A stretch of DNA of 64,000 nucleotides from Albugo candida. Lineage: Eukaryota; Oomycota; Peronosporomycetes; Albuginales; Albuginaceae. Shown here piece by piece: positions 1 to 12,092 of the stretch. A program made the translations under genes and the position numbers. The first letter of the stretch is position 1, and each line of letters opens with the position of its first letter. The stretch lies in the NCBI GenBank assembly GCA_905220665.1, contig CAJNAR010000039.1, positions 16,231 through 80,230 on the forward strand. Direction: 5' to 3'. A model generated the notes under the pieces. The model did no database searches, was not told the DNA's origin, and saw only the letters and a program-made list of their open reading frames with translations.

Positions 1-922
1 ACTTGGCAAGATCCGTAGTACACCACCTCATAGGTACATTGTGAACTTGGTTGTCATGTGATGCGAGTAGAAGATCGATTTGTGCATTTCTGTTGCTTCC
101 GCTTGCGGACGGAAAAAGTCCAAACCATCTCGTCCTGAAAGATCACGCACAAGAAAATTACCACTTCGGCCTTTAACAACCTAGCCACGACATCTCTGCC
201 TCTGAAGCTACTACCAAGTGCAGTGCTAACTTCAGATATCTCCTATATACGTTAAAATCGTCAAACTCCTTGTCCGGTGTCGATAATGACTTAAGGAAGT
301 ACACGTAATAATTGCAGCATCGCACTCAGTTGTGAATAAATTCAAGTGTCGATGAGAACAATATACATACAGAGGCGTACAGCCAAACAGTTTTCGTGCT
401 TGCATTGGCGTAACTTGAAACAACATAGTACACTTTGGCAATCGTTTGATTGACTACAAATGCATGCTTTATCATCCGGTCGCAAAGTATTCGGTTGTGG
501 ACTGCCTTCGTCTAAAGGTAGACACAGCCGCCCACAAGTCGTCGCTGCTGCATCAACTCCTCAAGCCCAAAGCCTTCGTGATGTAAAAAAAAAGTACATG
601 CAAATCTGATATCGCAGCAAGAACGGATGTTATTATGTGGGATGGTAGCATTGCATCATGGATTGAAAGATACGGGAAAGAGTTCACTCTGTGAGCGACT
701 CGATGATCTTTCCCTCGGTCTAACAGTATCACACTGCGAGCATCTCACTTTTAAGGTAGCGGAAAAGTTCTCATGTTTGCGACATAGCTAGAGGTTAGCA
801 ATGTTTAGCATCATGTCGCCTTCGCTGTCACACTAAGATTTATCCAGATTTCCTGACACAACTTTTTAGTGCTCTTAGTGTCAATAAGCATAGGCGAAAA
901 AGCTCACAGATGCTTTCCCGCG
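1..922. other. No recognisable gene
   Basis: I find no open frame with a recognisable domain, no repeat shared with the rest of the window and no RNA gene here. Only short frames without protein-like composition are present. Confidence 0.5.
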
Positions 923-1225
923 TCATTCATGATCGCCGTGAACATCGTAGCACGCGTACTTCGAGAATCTTTCTCTATTATTTATGTACAAAAATGGTGC
1001 TATAGAACTTGCCCAAATGATATCTACGAATCGGCAACTACTATACGAGCTTGTCATCATGTCATATACAAGTTCCCTGAGTCCGCGGTACAAGCCACAT
1101 ACAGCTGGTCTATCCGTATTACGAGCTTTATCTTGCTCATCCATTTGACTGCAAGTATCTATCCAGTCATTAATGTCGTCACTCAAGCTCAAGTGAGAGG
1201 TTTTCTTATAACTATATTCTCACTC
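923..1225 (-). other. Possible coding fragment, unknown
   Basis: About 100 codons are open on the minus strand from near 1225 down to a stop at 923. An in-frame ATG lies near 1144. The translation is charged and varied, with a D/E-rich start (key residues D, D, N, D, W, D) and several Cys, so it reads more like protein than the overlapping plus-strand frame at 869-1234, which is hydrophobic and Ile/Ser-rich. I recognise no family. It could be an exon of a minus-strand gene with small introns, a relic, or chance. Confidence 0.2.
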
Positions 1226-1275
1226 GGCTCATAAACAAAAAACCCAAGTGAACATTAAGCCATTCCTAGTATTTA

Positions 1276-1944
1276 ATGTGTCGGATCACAGCAATACATC
1301 TCACCGTTTGCACGCTTTGGGTCATAACAATGACCGAAAGCACAATTGTGCATCAGACCGATCTACGTGAACGAAAGCACGTCTTTATATGTGATATGTC
1401 CAGCTCCTGCATCTTTGCCCTCGCGCTTTTATCACAAAAGCTTGCGGGTGATGCAATAATTCTTGATGTTGGCATGACCTCCAACTATGCATATATACAA
1501 TATAGACGTCCAAAAGCACGCTACGGAATACCTGTTTACACGATGCCGATGATCACGAGAGGGTCTACAGCCATCAAAGAGTTTTACGATTTTGTCCACC
1601 ACGTGATCGGCGCCAGACAAAAAACACTTTTTGTATTGGCTGATGCAGATAGTGTGAATCGAGCAGGCGATCTTATGAACATTTTGCACTCTCTTGAATG
1701 CAAATGGGATGAGTTCCATGTCCGGGGCCATTGCAGCCGTCAAAACCTCGTCTCGCTACTAACTACCTCTTCTAGCTACAATATGTTTTTTTTTTGCGAT
1801 GCGGTGCCGTGGAATGACGAATGCCAAAATTCTTGGCTGGTAATCCGCTTTTCAATATATTGTGCACTCTGGCTCAAACAAAGTACATTATCGCCAAAAT
1901 TTTACGTATGCCGTCTGTCCAGGTATAGGAGTCAGCCAGATTGA
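1276..1944 (+). CDS. Nucleoside-hydrolase-like protein, catalytic Asp cluster missing
   Basis: A 222-residue frame; Met at 1330 is an alternative start that would trim a hydrophobic leader. Residues about 34-50 (CDMSSSCIFALALL) line up by eye with the N-terminal calcium-binding motif of inosine-uridine nucleoside hydrolases, normally D-x-D/M-x-x-D-D followed by an Ala/Leu helix. Here the DD pair reads S-C. A later G-I-P-V-Y (about 87-91) and an F-V-L-A-D-A-D-S-V-N-R-A segment correspond to the family's IPVY and LGPLTN blocks. The family cleaves ribonucleosides to base and ribose. Without the aspartates this copy should be inactive, either a pseudo-enzyme or a decayed gene. The C-terminal third (after about residue 150) looks non-homologous, with a run of ten T, and may follow an unrecognised intron or frameshift. 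No partner genes are nearby. The family call is inference. Confidence 0.35.
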   Translation: MCRITAIHLTVCTLWVITMTESTIVHQTDLRERKHVFICDMSSSCIFALALLSQKLAGDAIILDVGMTSNYAYIQYRRPKARYGIPVYTMPMITRGSTAIKEFYDFVHHVIGARQKTLFVLADADSVNRAGDLMNILHSLECKWDEFHVRGHCSRQNLVSLLTTSSSYNMFFFCDAVPWNDECQNSWLVIRFSIYCALWLKQSTLSPKFYVCRLSRYRSQPD

Positions 1945-3759
1945 AAATACCTCCCATTCGTAAGCCTCAATTGCATCTGTACGGGGCCAATAAATCCGTT
2001 TGAACCGGAATTGGGATCTTCTTTCCGATCGCCCCTGCCCTTGGGCATATTCCTACATACTGATACACGATTAGCCACACTGTGATCAGTGCACTCTTTC
2101 AGTCTGGTACTTCTTTACCTGATGCAGTCACGATGGAACGAAGATTTTATGTTGTCTGTAGAACACAAATCCAATGAAGATACAGACTGCAAATAAACAC
2201 CAGAAGTCTTGTCCTGCTTTTACTGACCCGTCCAGCAACGACGTTCAAAATTTATCATGATAAGGTGCTCCTGCACGCAATATAACGAATTTCGCCTCGT
2301 AAGGATGATTTTGAAGATTGTACCGTGTAGAATACTAAAAGCACGTTAAGAACATTATACCTGTTTAGATGATGTAAACAGGAAGAAATTTTGGTATAAG
2401 GTGTTCCGTGGTCAGCAGTTGCCCCCTCTTTGGAAGCTGCACCTTTATGTTTATAGATACACACCATAGATGTTCACAAAATTTAAATCATACACTGTAG
2501 ATTCAAACATGGACTTGTGTTTTGGTATGTGATCAAAGGTATGATAAATCGAGCGGACAGGTGAGCAGAAAGAAGAACTGATATAGCTTCAAGAATAAAG
2601 CAGGGCGATAAAATTATGCGACTATGGCGACAGCAAAGCACAAGTGCCGGCACTGAACGTTCAAAAATGGTATTTCTCAAAATTTTGAGAATCGATTCCT
2701 GACAGCTTATCCAAACCGTCTCCTCATCGATTCGTCTGTAGATATTCTAAGAAGTCAATACACAGTAATCAAAAGGGATCCGTTGAAACTCCCATCACTT
2801 TGAGCTGTCATACCGGATCACAAAGGTCGTCCAAGCACGTTATGACTCGGATTTTTCGCGGATATTAATCGACAAGCAGACTTATCACCGACTTTTGATT
2901 TGGTATCTCCGCAAATCATCTTCGTTAGCTGGATGGAAAAGTTGCAACTGAACGTTACGGGAATGACGCTGAGAATTCTTGATTAGTGATACTCGACAGT
3001 GGTCGCTCTGCGTTCGAATACAGCCAGCAAATCTAGATTTCTGCACCAGTTCTTGTAGGGCCTCGACCTACAGCTTCACACACATCATAGATTCCAGCAA
3101 ACTTTGCTGGCCAAACCACGCGGGGGATTCACATCACACATGGACGAGTTTTTCCACCAGCGGGTGTATACTTTTTTTAGTGCCAAAGCTGGAATGTAGA
3201 GCTTCGAAGTAGCTCCACAATGAAACTTATCTCAACACAGTCGAGCTTGGAAGTAACGATAGCTCGATCATATTTGCACAGCGATAAATGGATTGCTTTT
3301 TTGCAAAGCATGGGCTCGTGATGGCGGATTCCGTTCGGTGTTTTTTCAGTTTCTGCGTTTTCTATCTTCTCCTTAAAAATGAATCATGGTGACCAGACAA
3401 CACTGATTTTGTTCTATCGACGAGACTCCGTGGTGAGAACTTGATCAAGTAGGTTACTGTCGCCATCATCCACAGATAATCCAGAAGCTTCAACAACATG
3501 GGCGCTTGCTCCTCACTTGAACTAATGCATAAACAAATTGGTCTACTGCGTAAACAGCTTGGTCTTCTAGCTCATGGACAGCACGGATTCATTCTCCGTC
3601 AATAATACACGGCACCCATATAACTTTCGATAGTGGTAATCGATTCAGAGCTGTGGCAAAGATAGTTGTCCTGTCCGATCCCATCAATCGCTACAATACC
3701 CAAAAGCTATGGCTTGATGGTTTCTTATGGTATGTTTTATTACACCGTCATTCATCAAG
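1945..3759. other. No recognisable feature
   Basis: No frame longer than about 80 codons has protein-like composition, and I see no repeat shared with other parts of the window. A kinesin motor-domain copy could be expected upstream of the relic tail that starts near 3760, but I could not find P-loop or switch motifs here in any frame. Confidence 0.45.
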
Positions 3760-4330
3760 AAAGCGAAAAGAAGTTGCACTCTGTGAAGAAGGTTAAGAAT
3801 CCAGAAGAGAGAAAGCAAAAATGACAGACAATTTGCAGAAGCGTGGGATAGGACTATTTCGCCTACGAGATCAAATTCCAACCTTCCGTGAAGGACAAGA
3901 GCGCAACCTGTTCAATAAGATGATCGTGTCCGACCCATCCAGAAGAGCAGTCAGTGCCTATCGGCTACATCACCTCTCATGCAGAACTTGACGATCAAAC
4001 TGAAGATAGAGCGAGATCTATTTCGACCCCTTATGTCGATTTTGAAATGGTAATACAGAGCGTGTAAGCGTATTTTTACGGTAATTCTGAAAATCGATTT
4101 GAGCATATGGGCTTTGTACAATATGAACGTTCTAGTGCTCTTCCAATAGCCTGATCAAATTGTAGCAGTGCATGCTCCTTGAGCTATCGTCGAACGGATC
4201 TGCTGTCATATAATTGTTGAAGCAATACTGTGAGACATGTCGGAAAGAGTGATTAAATGATGTGATTGTAGAAGCGAGTTGGAAAAGTAGGTTTGGAGTT
4301 GAGTTGTAGAAGTGATTTACGTGGCGCTGT
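3760..4330 (+). pseudogene. Relic copy of a kinesin tail and its 3' flank
   Basis: This stretch aligns by eye, in the same order, with the 3' part of the kinesin gene downstream. The shared blocks are a coiled-coil segment (3765-3835 with 7340-7416), CGCCTACGAGATCAAATTCC near 3861 with the same region near 14085, ATGATCxxGTxCGACC followed by GCAGTCAGxG (about 3920-3965 with 14228-14272), a GFVxY block (about 4105-4130 with 14425-14445), and the 3' flank with TGATCAAA, GCATGCT and ATCGTCGAACG (4152-4197 with 14468-14514). At protein level AVSAxRL and GFVxY are conserved in one frame, so both copies once encoded protein. The relic has many stops and no motor domain. It implies an old tandem duplication of the kinesin locus. 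It contains no Gypsy insertion, so the duplication probably predates that insertion. Confidence 0.55.
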
Positions 4331-5264
4331 GCTAGCCTTATTCAATTGTCGATGAATATGCGTTGCTCAATACTCAAGAAAGTTATCTCTTATTTGGCGC
4401 AACAGACTACAGAAGTAGCCACCATTCACGGAAAGGTTGCACTAAGAATAATCCGACTAGCACAGCTTGAATATTGGAGATAAACCGGTACAAGGCGGTT
4501 GCGTCCATTTTCTTAGCGAGACACAACACTTAATTTGGCGGAAAGGATTTTCCTCTCACCGGGAAACCGTGTGGAATGTATCATAAGAAGCCATGAAACT
4601 CAACCCACAGATACCTTACAAAATTCGCTCTTAGATGAACACAGTATGCTGACAGCATTGACCCGGTTCCACTTTGGATACTCCCATCTGGAGACAAATA
4701 AATTACTATAGTTGAATTAAGAGTTTGACGATCTTCTCGGTATGATCACACCTTCATTGTGGCTGAATACAGCCAATTGTGTACTTGAAAAATGTGCACA
4801 TGGTAAAGGATGCTATGTCTAGCGTTATTGCCAGTTAGAATCGTAGTGAGTACGACATTTACTTAAGAAGCGATCGGAGGCCCTGAGTTATCGATACATT
4901 AGAGCTATTCAACGCTGGGGCGGGAAGGCACTCTCTTTTATTAACGTCATCGCGACGTCATTCATTTTGCAGTAGATTCAAACGGATACGATGTGCGAGC
5001 AAAATTATGCAAGTTGCGCTAGGCAGTAAGCTTTGACAATTGCTACAGGCTACTTTACCATCCATGTTGCCACTAGAACTACTACTACATGATTAGAAAA
5101 TGGCAGATACTGCTGTCTAAATTGCCACGTTTTGATTCGTCAAATACACGATATCTTTATCCATTGATAATCAGTTATTTTCAATTCACATGCTCTGATT
5201 GGCTGGCTTCCTGCAAATGTATTAATAATTGAGAAGGCAGACAAAAGCTATAAATTGAACCCCT
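4331..5264. other. Intergenic region upstream of the kinesin
   Basis: No coding sequence is recognised. A TATAAAT sequence sits at 5249-5255, only about 10 bp before the start codon, so it is more likely 5' UTR than a promoter element. No repeat shared with the rest of the window is visible. Confidence 0.4.
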
Positions 5265-5279
5265 ATGGTGACTCCAAAA

Positions 5280-5332
5280 GTAAGTTGATGACCATTCATA
5301 AAGATGTATCTCTAACACCAATGACTCAATAG
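5280..5332 (+). other. Kinesin intron 1 (53 bp)
   Basis: GTAAGT donor at 5280 and AATAG acceptor ending 5332. Removal joins the five-codon first exon in frame to the beta-1 strand exon. Confidence 0.75.
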
Positions 5333-5449
5333 CACGGACAAAATGGCAACGTTCGCGTTTGTTGCCGACTAAGACCTTTCAACGCGAAAGAATTCAACCA
5401 AAACGAACGCAAATGTGTTCAAACAAGCGAGAATATTGTATACTACAAG

Positions 5450-5504
5450 GTGCGCTATTCATGCGCGATCAGAATGTATTCAAATTTCTCATATTTTTCT
5501 GTAG
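5450..5504 (+). other. Kinesin intron 2 (55 bp)
   Basis: GTGCGC donor at 5450 and a pyrimidine-rich TTTTTCTGTAG acceptor ending 5504. Removal joins the VQTSENIVYYK exon to the one containing EFQFDHVF, as expected for kinesin-1. Confidence 0.8.
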
Positions 5505-5604
5505 AGAGAAGTGGTGTCTCATGAATTTCAGTTTGACCACGTGTTCACCGAACAAGACGACCAGTTAATCGTCTTTGATGCGGTAGCCCGACCCGCTGTT
5601 GAAG

Positions 5605-5659
5605 GTGTGATCATGTTATCATATGCAGCTGTGTTATTATCTATAACTGCTATCTGCAG
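5605..5659 (+). other. Kinesin intron 3 (55 bp)
   Basis: GTGTGA donor at 5605 and TCTGCAG acceptor ending 5659. A GAT codon is split G/AT. Removal joins AVARPAVE to DIIEGYN, the universal approach to the kinesin P-loop. Confidence 0.8.
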
Positions 5660-7416
5660 ATATCATCGAAGGATATAATTCAACAATTCTCACGTACGGG
5701 CAGACGTCGTCCGGAAAAACGTATACGATGCAAGGTGCCGACAATGGTGGCTCTGAAACTCACGGAATTGTACCAAGAACAGCTCTCGAGCTTTTTAATC
5801 GCATCCATACTGCTGATGCCAACTTGGAATTCACAACTAAATTGAGTTTTATTGAGATTTATATGGAGCAAGTGTGCGATCTACTGGATCCTCGAAAAGC
5901 GCGAGTGAATCTACAAATTCGGGAAGACGCAGGACGTGGTTTCTTTGTTGAAAACATGATGGAGATGTGTGTCACAAGCCCAGAAGAATTCATGCATCAC
6001 GTCACTGAAGGGACCAAGAAGCGTGCTATTGCTGCAACCCAGATGAATCAACGCAGCTCACGCAGTCACAGCGTTCTTATGGTGAGAGTGTCCCAGAGAC
6101 ATGTTGAAACACAAGTGGCAAAATCAGGAAAATTGTACCTTGTGGATCTGGCTGGCTCTGAAATGGTCAGGAAAACTGAAGCTGTCGGACAACGGCTCGA
6201 GGAGGCAAAGATGATCAATAGATCATTGTCTACCCTTGGAATAGTCATCAACAACTTGACGGACTTGAATATGAGTCATGTCCCATATCGAGACAGCAAA
6301 CTCACTTGCATTCTGCAAGACTCTCTTGGTGGAAATGCACGGACAACGCTGATTGTCAACATATCGTGCAGCAATATGGATTCAACTGAGACTCTTTCAA
6401 CCCTTCGGTTTGGTAGCCGCGCGAAAAAGATCAAAAATCAAGCAGTCATAAATGAACGCAAGAGTGCCGATGACCTGATAAATATTGTGAAAGCACTAGA
6501 AAAAGATTTGCTATTGGAAAGAAATCGCGTTACTGCGTTGGAAAATCGACTGGAGTGTACAACATCGTATGAAAGCGGATTGAAAATTGCAGCTTCAAGT
6601 GCTCATGACGCAGCCATGTCATCTGACGCAAGTATTATCGAGGCTTTTCGGCAACTTCAGAAAAAGTTTACAAATCTGGAAGGAGAATTAGTTGAGGTAC
6701 AACTGGAGTCTAACCGACGAAGGAATAAAATTCGAGATTTGAATGCTCAACTGGACAGCAAAACCCAGTCGATGGAGTCGTCTGAGTTGAGTTGGATGGA
6801 AGCCGAAGAAGAGAACAAGAGAGTGGTGGCGAAAATGGAACTCGCTCTGAAAATGAAAGAGATTCAGTACACCGAGCTCCAGTCTGATGACGAGCGACTA
6901 AATTTCGAGCACAAGGAATTGACGATTCACGCAGAGAAAGTTGAACAACAACTCGATCTGCTGTCATCAGACGAAGCAATTCGACTTGATACTGTAGAAT
7001 TGCAGTCACCATGTGCAGCGAACGATATGGAGTCATTACCGCAGCGAAAAGCAGATTCCGAAAATGACTGCATGTTGGAACGTATTCCTTCGACCAGTAC
7101 GCCTTCAATCTCAATCGAAGGCGTTCAACAACGCCTAAATGTATCCGTGGAAATACCGCTGACGGATTCGATCATACAAAGAGTTCCTGTACTTGCGTCA
7201 ACGAATCAAATCGGTGTGACATCAGGACTTACAGAGAAAGAACGCAAACACATGTAAGCCATTCAGCAAAAGTTGGAGCATTTGGTTGCAGTACACCGTC
7301 AGCTTCTTCGAAACTTTGCAACATCGCAAATGAACGCCAAAGAAATGAAACGAAAAGTGGCAGTACGTGACGATCGAATCAAGAAATTACAAGCGAGTAA
7401 TCGACAAATCACAGAG

Positions 7417-7807
7417 TGTAGCGGAGCTACTCTAGCTCCTTGACAGAGGAAGGCTATCTGCTCAACGAGCAACTTAGTTCTTTAAAAGAACTAGATTTAA
7501 CGAGTCTAAAAGCTTAAAAGCTTAAGGTCCTTGTTCAAGGGACCTAACGATTCTGGGAATCGATAACACAGCACAAAGTGCACAAGATCTGAGACGCCTG
7601 AAGCAGGCACGTGTCTCTAACTGATCGAAAGGAGACCTGTTCTATATATATTTTTATCTCGAAGAGTACCTTACGCTAACCGTACCTAACCTAGGTACTA
7701 ATGTCCGGTGGCTGACACGCGTCAGCTCCTAAAGCGAATGACCCAAAGCGTCCCAAACGTGTACCACACTGCATAACGGTTACTAAACGACGTGTAACCC
7801 TGTTACA
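7417..7807 (-). repeat. Gypsy-1 LTR (3' LTR of the minus-strand element)
   Basis: 391-bp LTR starting TGTAGCGG and ending GTTACA, matching the copy at 13641-14034. It lies directly against the CAGAG target duplication. Confidence 0.95.
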
Positions 7808-7824
7808 CTCTCCCCCACCAGACT
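7808..7824 (-). other. Gypsy-1 polypurine tract
   Basis: On the minus strand this reads AGTCTGGTGGGGGAGAG, immediately inside the 3' LTR, where plus-strand DNA synthesis is primed in LTR retrotransposons. Confidence 0.75.
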
Positions 7825-8115
7825 GACGTTACCACAAACGTCAATCGAATCATTTTCTTCGAAGAGGACGTGGTGCCTACACTTAACCTCTCGGTTGTGC
7901 AAAGCATCAAACATCATGGTATCGGCATGCTATAAGCCTAAGGCTCTTCCCTCTTACCTGCAACCCGCTAACCAAACCACTACTGGTCGGAAGCGCCTTA
8001 AGTTGCAGGATGAGCCTGGCTGCGATGTTCAAAAACATCTATGGCATATGGGCAATCCTGCCGAAGGATATCTCATACTCCCATGAGTTCTCTGACTCGG
8101 GATACCCTCGACACT

Positions 8116-9407
8116 TCACCAGATACTATTTTTGGCCATGACGACGACGTCGCGCGAGAACCTTCTCAGCATGGAGCTGTAAGTTCCCTTGCTTGTCAAG
8201 CAACGCGGGTGGCGGTCGGAGTATCGGTGGATGACCAGAAGAAGCTGGTTCCCGAAGTGACGTGTCTCCGCGGGACTTTGAGGCAGACCTATCGTACGCT
8301 TGACGCGGTACAGACTCGCCTTCAGGCGTCGGAGCATGTCCAGACCCGGGTTGGGGCTCAGCTTGACATCCTTGTTCGGATGCAGTAGCGTGAGGCAAGG
8401 CCAAGTGCCGCGGCGCAAGCGCCCCAAAGTCAACGAGGGACGGATACCGATACGGTTTGAGTAGGCCAACGTGAAACACGGGGTGTGTGCGCAATTTGCG
8501 GGAAGGTTGAGCGTGTAAGCAAGGCCCTCCTTAGCGATGACCGTGAATGGCCCAATGAAGCGTGGTCGCAACTTTGTCTTGAAGACAGCGGACACTACAT
8601 TTGTAGGTAGGTTTTTAGTACTGAGTATTACCTGGTCTCCGACCTCATAACTTTCAATCTAACCTCTGCTGTTAGCATCAGCTTTCTCCTTTTGTCGAAC
8701 TTGGCGCTCAGCCATTGCATCCCACACATGCCGTAAGACATTTAATCCCGTTGCGATAAACTCGCGAACCTGTTTCTTGACAGTATCAGGACTGACATCA
8801 GCAAGCCGATCGGCGATCTCTCCCCCACCAAGCCGTACCATGCAGATAGCGTTAACGGAATACGAGGGCGGGTGAGTCCGTTCACGTAGAACGGAGTATA
8901 GTCGGTAGATGCATGAAAAGAGTTATTTAACGCAAACTCAACCACAGGGAGCATAGAGCTCCAACTCCGAGGCGTATCAGCGCAAATGGTGCGTAAGATA
9001 TCACCAATAACGCGATTAAGTCGCTCAGTTTGACCATCGGTCTGCGGATGATCCGCGGTGGACATATCCAATCGGGTGCCAAGCAACTTGAAGATGGACT
9101 TCCAAAACTGCCCCGTGAAGCGAGGATCTCTATCAGAGATAATTGCCACAGGCAAATCGTGTTTACGGAACACTCGATCGATAAACAGCGTAGCTGTATT
9201 TGTACCATCGATGGAGTCCGGCACAGCCGCTAAATGAGTCATCTTGCTCAAACAGTCAACAAAGACCACGATACCCGTGTTTCCTTCCGAATCTTTCGGT
9301 GGGCCAAACACAAAATCCATACTAATGGACTCCCAACACCCCGTGGGTACTGGTAAACTAGCTAGTGGCGCAGCCGCATGCGCTGAGGGTTTAACCCGTT
9401 GAAACAT
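8116..9407 (-). pseudogene. Gypsy-1 integrase
   Basis: The integrase inserts the element's cDNA into the genome. The core shows SMDFVFGPP with the first Asp, then ISDRDPRF with the second Asp, and TDGQTERLNRVI with the catalytic Glu, all in the frame 8742-9407. The frame then breaks. The C-terminal part is seen in other frames at 8116-8595: LRPRFIGPF resembles the family's C-terminal beta-barrel, and HVGLLKPYR continues in yet another frame (8126-8494), marking a frameshift near 8490. The H2C2 zinc-finger region expected near 9420-9540 is disturbed by an ACGT microsatellite. The catalytic triad survives, but the protein as a whole cannot be made. Confidence 0.85.
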
Positions 9408-9413
9408 TTCACA

Positions 9414-9437
9414 TGTACGTACGTACGTACGTACTTA
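9414..9437. repeat. (ACGT)n microsatellite
   Basis: About five to six ACGT/TACG units inside the Gypsy-1 pol region, between RNase H and the integrase core. It shifts the frame there. Confidence 0.85.
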
Positions 9438-9550
9438 ACCATTTATATAGTTTAGGCCACCAATAGTATTGCGCACTGAGCTATAGGTCTTCTCACGACC
9501 GAGATGACCACTCAACGCAGTATCATGTGTCTCATAGAGGATTCGATACT

Positions 9551-11215
9551 TCAACTCCTCATCATGAGCGACAACGATGCGAGGACTGTCCTCCACGTCC
9601 GTGCAGTAGCACAACAGGCCTTGATCGATGGAATTAGATGTAGCCTCGCACGTAATCGTGCTGACAATTCTATGTCTGATTCTTTAAACTCCTCGCTTCC
9701 AAGCGCACGTATCAATGCTACACACTGTTCATTCTTGGCATAAGCCCCACGTATTAAGTCAGTGATTAAAGACGATAGTGAAGTAACATGAGAAAGCTCA
9801 TAATCAGGCGTGCGGGACAACGCATCGGCCTAATTATTTTGCTTACCCGGCTTATACTTCACCTCGAAGTTGTATTCGGCAAAGAATGAAATCCAACGAG
9901 CCATTCGCTATGAGAGAGGAGGCCACTGAGTCGCAGTGCGTAATGACGCATGATCCGTGTCAATCACGGAAGGCTTGGAGCCTAGCAGAGGAATTCTGAA
10001 TTTGATTAGAGCATACTTCATCGCAAGTAACTCTTTGTCGTGAATCGGGTAGTTCTTCTCTGCAGCCTTGAGCTGGCGGAATTTATACGCGACAACGCGC
10101 TCATGAACATCGGTATCTTCTTGAAGCAGAGCACAACCTATGGCGAAGTCAGATGCGTCACAGACAACACCGGGGCCTGAAGGAGAGTTTTCTTACCAGC
10201 ACCATTGCACATCCTTTTTAAGGAGATCGGACAATGGCCGAGCCATATCGGCGTAATTCTCGCTGAACTTATGCAAGTAGTTGGCGACGCCAAGCCACTT
10301 CCGCAAACCCTTTTGGTTCTTAGGAACCGGCCAATCGACTATGGCTTTCACCTCAGCGGGATCCGCTCTAAGGCCTCGCTTCCCGATGAAGCACCCTAAG
10401 AAAGAAATCTCATCCTCACCAAAGTTGCATTTCGAGGCGTTGGCATACAGCTTTTTTTTTCGTGCGCATGCATCCGAGAACAGCTCGTAAATGGTCAACG
10501 TGATCTTCCACATCAGACCGACCGTTCATGGCACGACTATGGACAAAGATGTCATCAAAGTATGTTTGTGCGCAACCTCGATGAGGTCTGAACAGTTGCG
10601 TCCCCAGACGATTGAACGGAGCCGGAGCATTGGATAGCCCTTGGGGCATGACATGCCACTCCCATAGCATACCACTCGGAGTACTAACTGCGCTGAGTGG
10701 TATGTCACCAGCTCGCATGAGCAATTGGTAATAACGATCGACTAAGTCAAGTGCTCTGAACATGATACACCCTACCATAGCGTTCTGAAGCACATCCTTC
10801 CTAGGAATTGGCGCCTGAGCCGGAATGGTGGCTGCATTTAGCTTATAATAAGCGTGGACGATGCGCCACTTTCCATTGGGCTTTCTGACACAAAATGTTG
10901 GCGTGGAATGAGGAGATTTACTCCCAAGCACCATTCCGGCCGCGTGCTTTGCACGAAAGAACTCGTCAATGACGTCACACTGCTCCTTGGGTAAAGGCCA
11001 CTACCGTGTAACGCAATATTTAGTTCCCGGAACCGAGTCAATTTCATGACGAACACCTCTATGAGGATGTAAGACGGACAGAGGATTCTGACATACCACG
11101 TCTTGAAATTCTTTACCAAAGGATAACACGGATCCATAGGATCTCTCAAGATCGCTGATCCACTACGGGAACTAAGGGCTGCCTCCTTCGTTTCCTCAAG
11201 AACGGATTCGTCCAT
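9551..11215 (-). pseudogene. Gypsy-1 reverse transcriptase and RNase H
   Basis: Copies the element's RNA into DNA. Frames 10416-10934 and 10193-10513 carry PNGKWRIVHAYYKLNAAT (the usual VDYRKLN box altered), MPQGLSNAPAPFNRL, and the catalytic YFDDIFVHS with both metal-binding aspartates. They are followed by thumb motifs FLGCFIGKRG and LRKWLGVANYL. RNase H follows from about 10190 to 9820: GVVCDASDFAIGCALLQE, NYPIHDKELLAM and a TDHASL block, with one in-frame stop near 9911. An RNase H to integrase linker occupies 9551-9820. The upstream part (10838-11215) is in a different frame and joins the RT start. At least two frameshifts and a stop disable it. Confidence 0.85.
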
Positions 11216-11266
11216 TTTTTTTAGTTAAATAGGATGAGTTCAACTCAACATCGGGTCGAATGACCA

Positions 11267-12047
11267 CTACTTCGGATAAGTCACCAGCCTTTGAGGCATT
11301 CCGAACTTAAAATTCGACATTCCATCTAGCTCTAACAGTGCGTTCAACGATGGGAGAGCCATAGGGCCGACGTGACCATCAACTGAGACAGTCAATCCAT
11401 TCACAATTGTGTACAGCTGTTCGCTGGCATCACTCTGTGACATAACAGACGCTTTGCGTCTCGCAAACGCCACCTGGCTCCGTTGCCGTCTCTCTTTGGA
11501 GACCATACACCTCATAGAGGCTGGAACATCCGTGTTTACAAGGTCAGTTTGTTACAACCTTACTTTGATCTATACGAGAGCCGATGTTCCGACCGACATC
11601 CGATGAAGAGTCAGATAACTCGAGCTCATCATCCAGTGAACGTTTACGTGTCACTCCACGCGTATCAACCGGGCATAACCCTGGATGCCTTGGCTTCTCG
11701 CGAACAATGTCATTACCTACATTCAGTGTGGTTCCATCAAGGCCTACCCCACTCTGTGGATTTTTACGTGCCACTCCACGCACATCCTTAGAGCTCAGCT
11801 CAGGATCTCTCGGAACTAGGTTTCCAATGCTATCAGCATTCAGTGACTCATTATCACAATGATTTTCACTCAACGGAGTACGTGCCGTATCACTAACTGT
11901 TAGCGAGCTGCCTTCGGGACTAATGTCGTCAACATTGAAGTTAATTAACTCATAGATTCCAATGTCCAGCACACAGACATCATCTGTCAGTGGTTCGCGC
12001 CAATAGCACTTCTGCTGCCTAGAAAAAGTGGGTTCATGACTCGCCAA
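11267..12047 (-). pseudogene. Gypsy-1 protease-RT linker region
   Basis: Two minus-strand frames (11544-12047 and 11267-11515) lie between the protease and reverse transcriptase. The first is acidic, rich in Ser and Asp, with repeated RGVxRK-like segments. No domain is recognised. The position and the intact order of neighbours suggest a spacer within the pol polyprotein, broken by a stop at 11544. Confidence 0.5.
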
Positions 12048-12092
12048 AGCTTCGCTAGGAACAGTGCGCGTTGCGCCTAAGGTATTAGACCT

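Noticed and set aside
5728..7257. Kinesin reading frame starting at the ATG at 5728
   Set aside because: That Met follows the P-loop. The real start is upstream at 5265, across three introns.
10205..10490. Plus-strand frames over the Gypsy-1 RT
   Set aside because: They are antisense shadows of the RT/RNase H coding strand.
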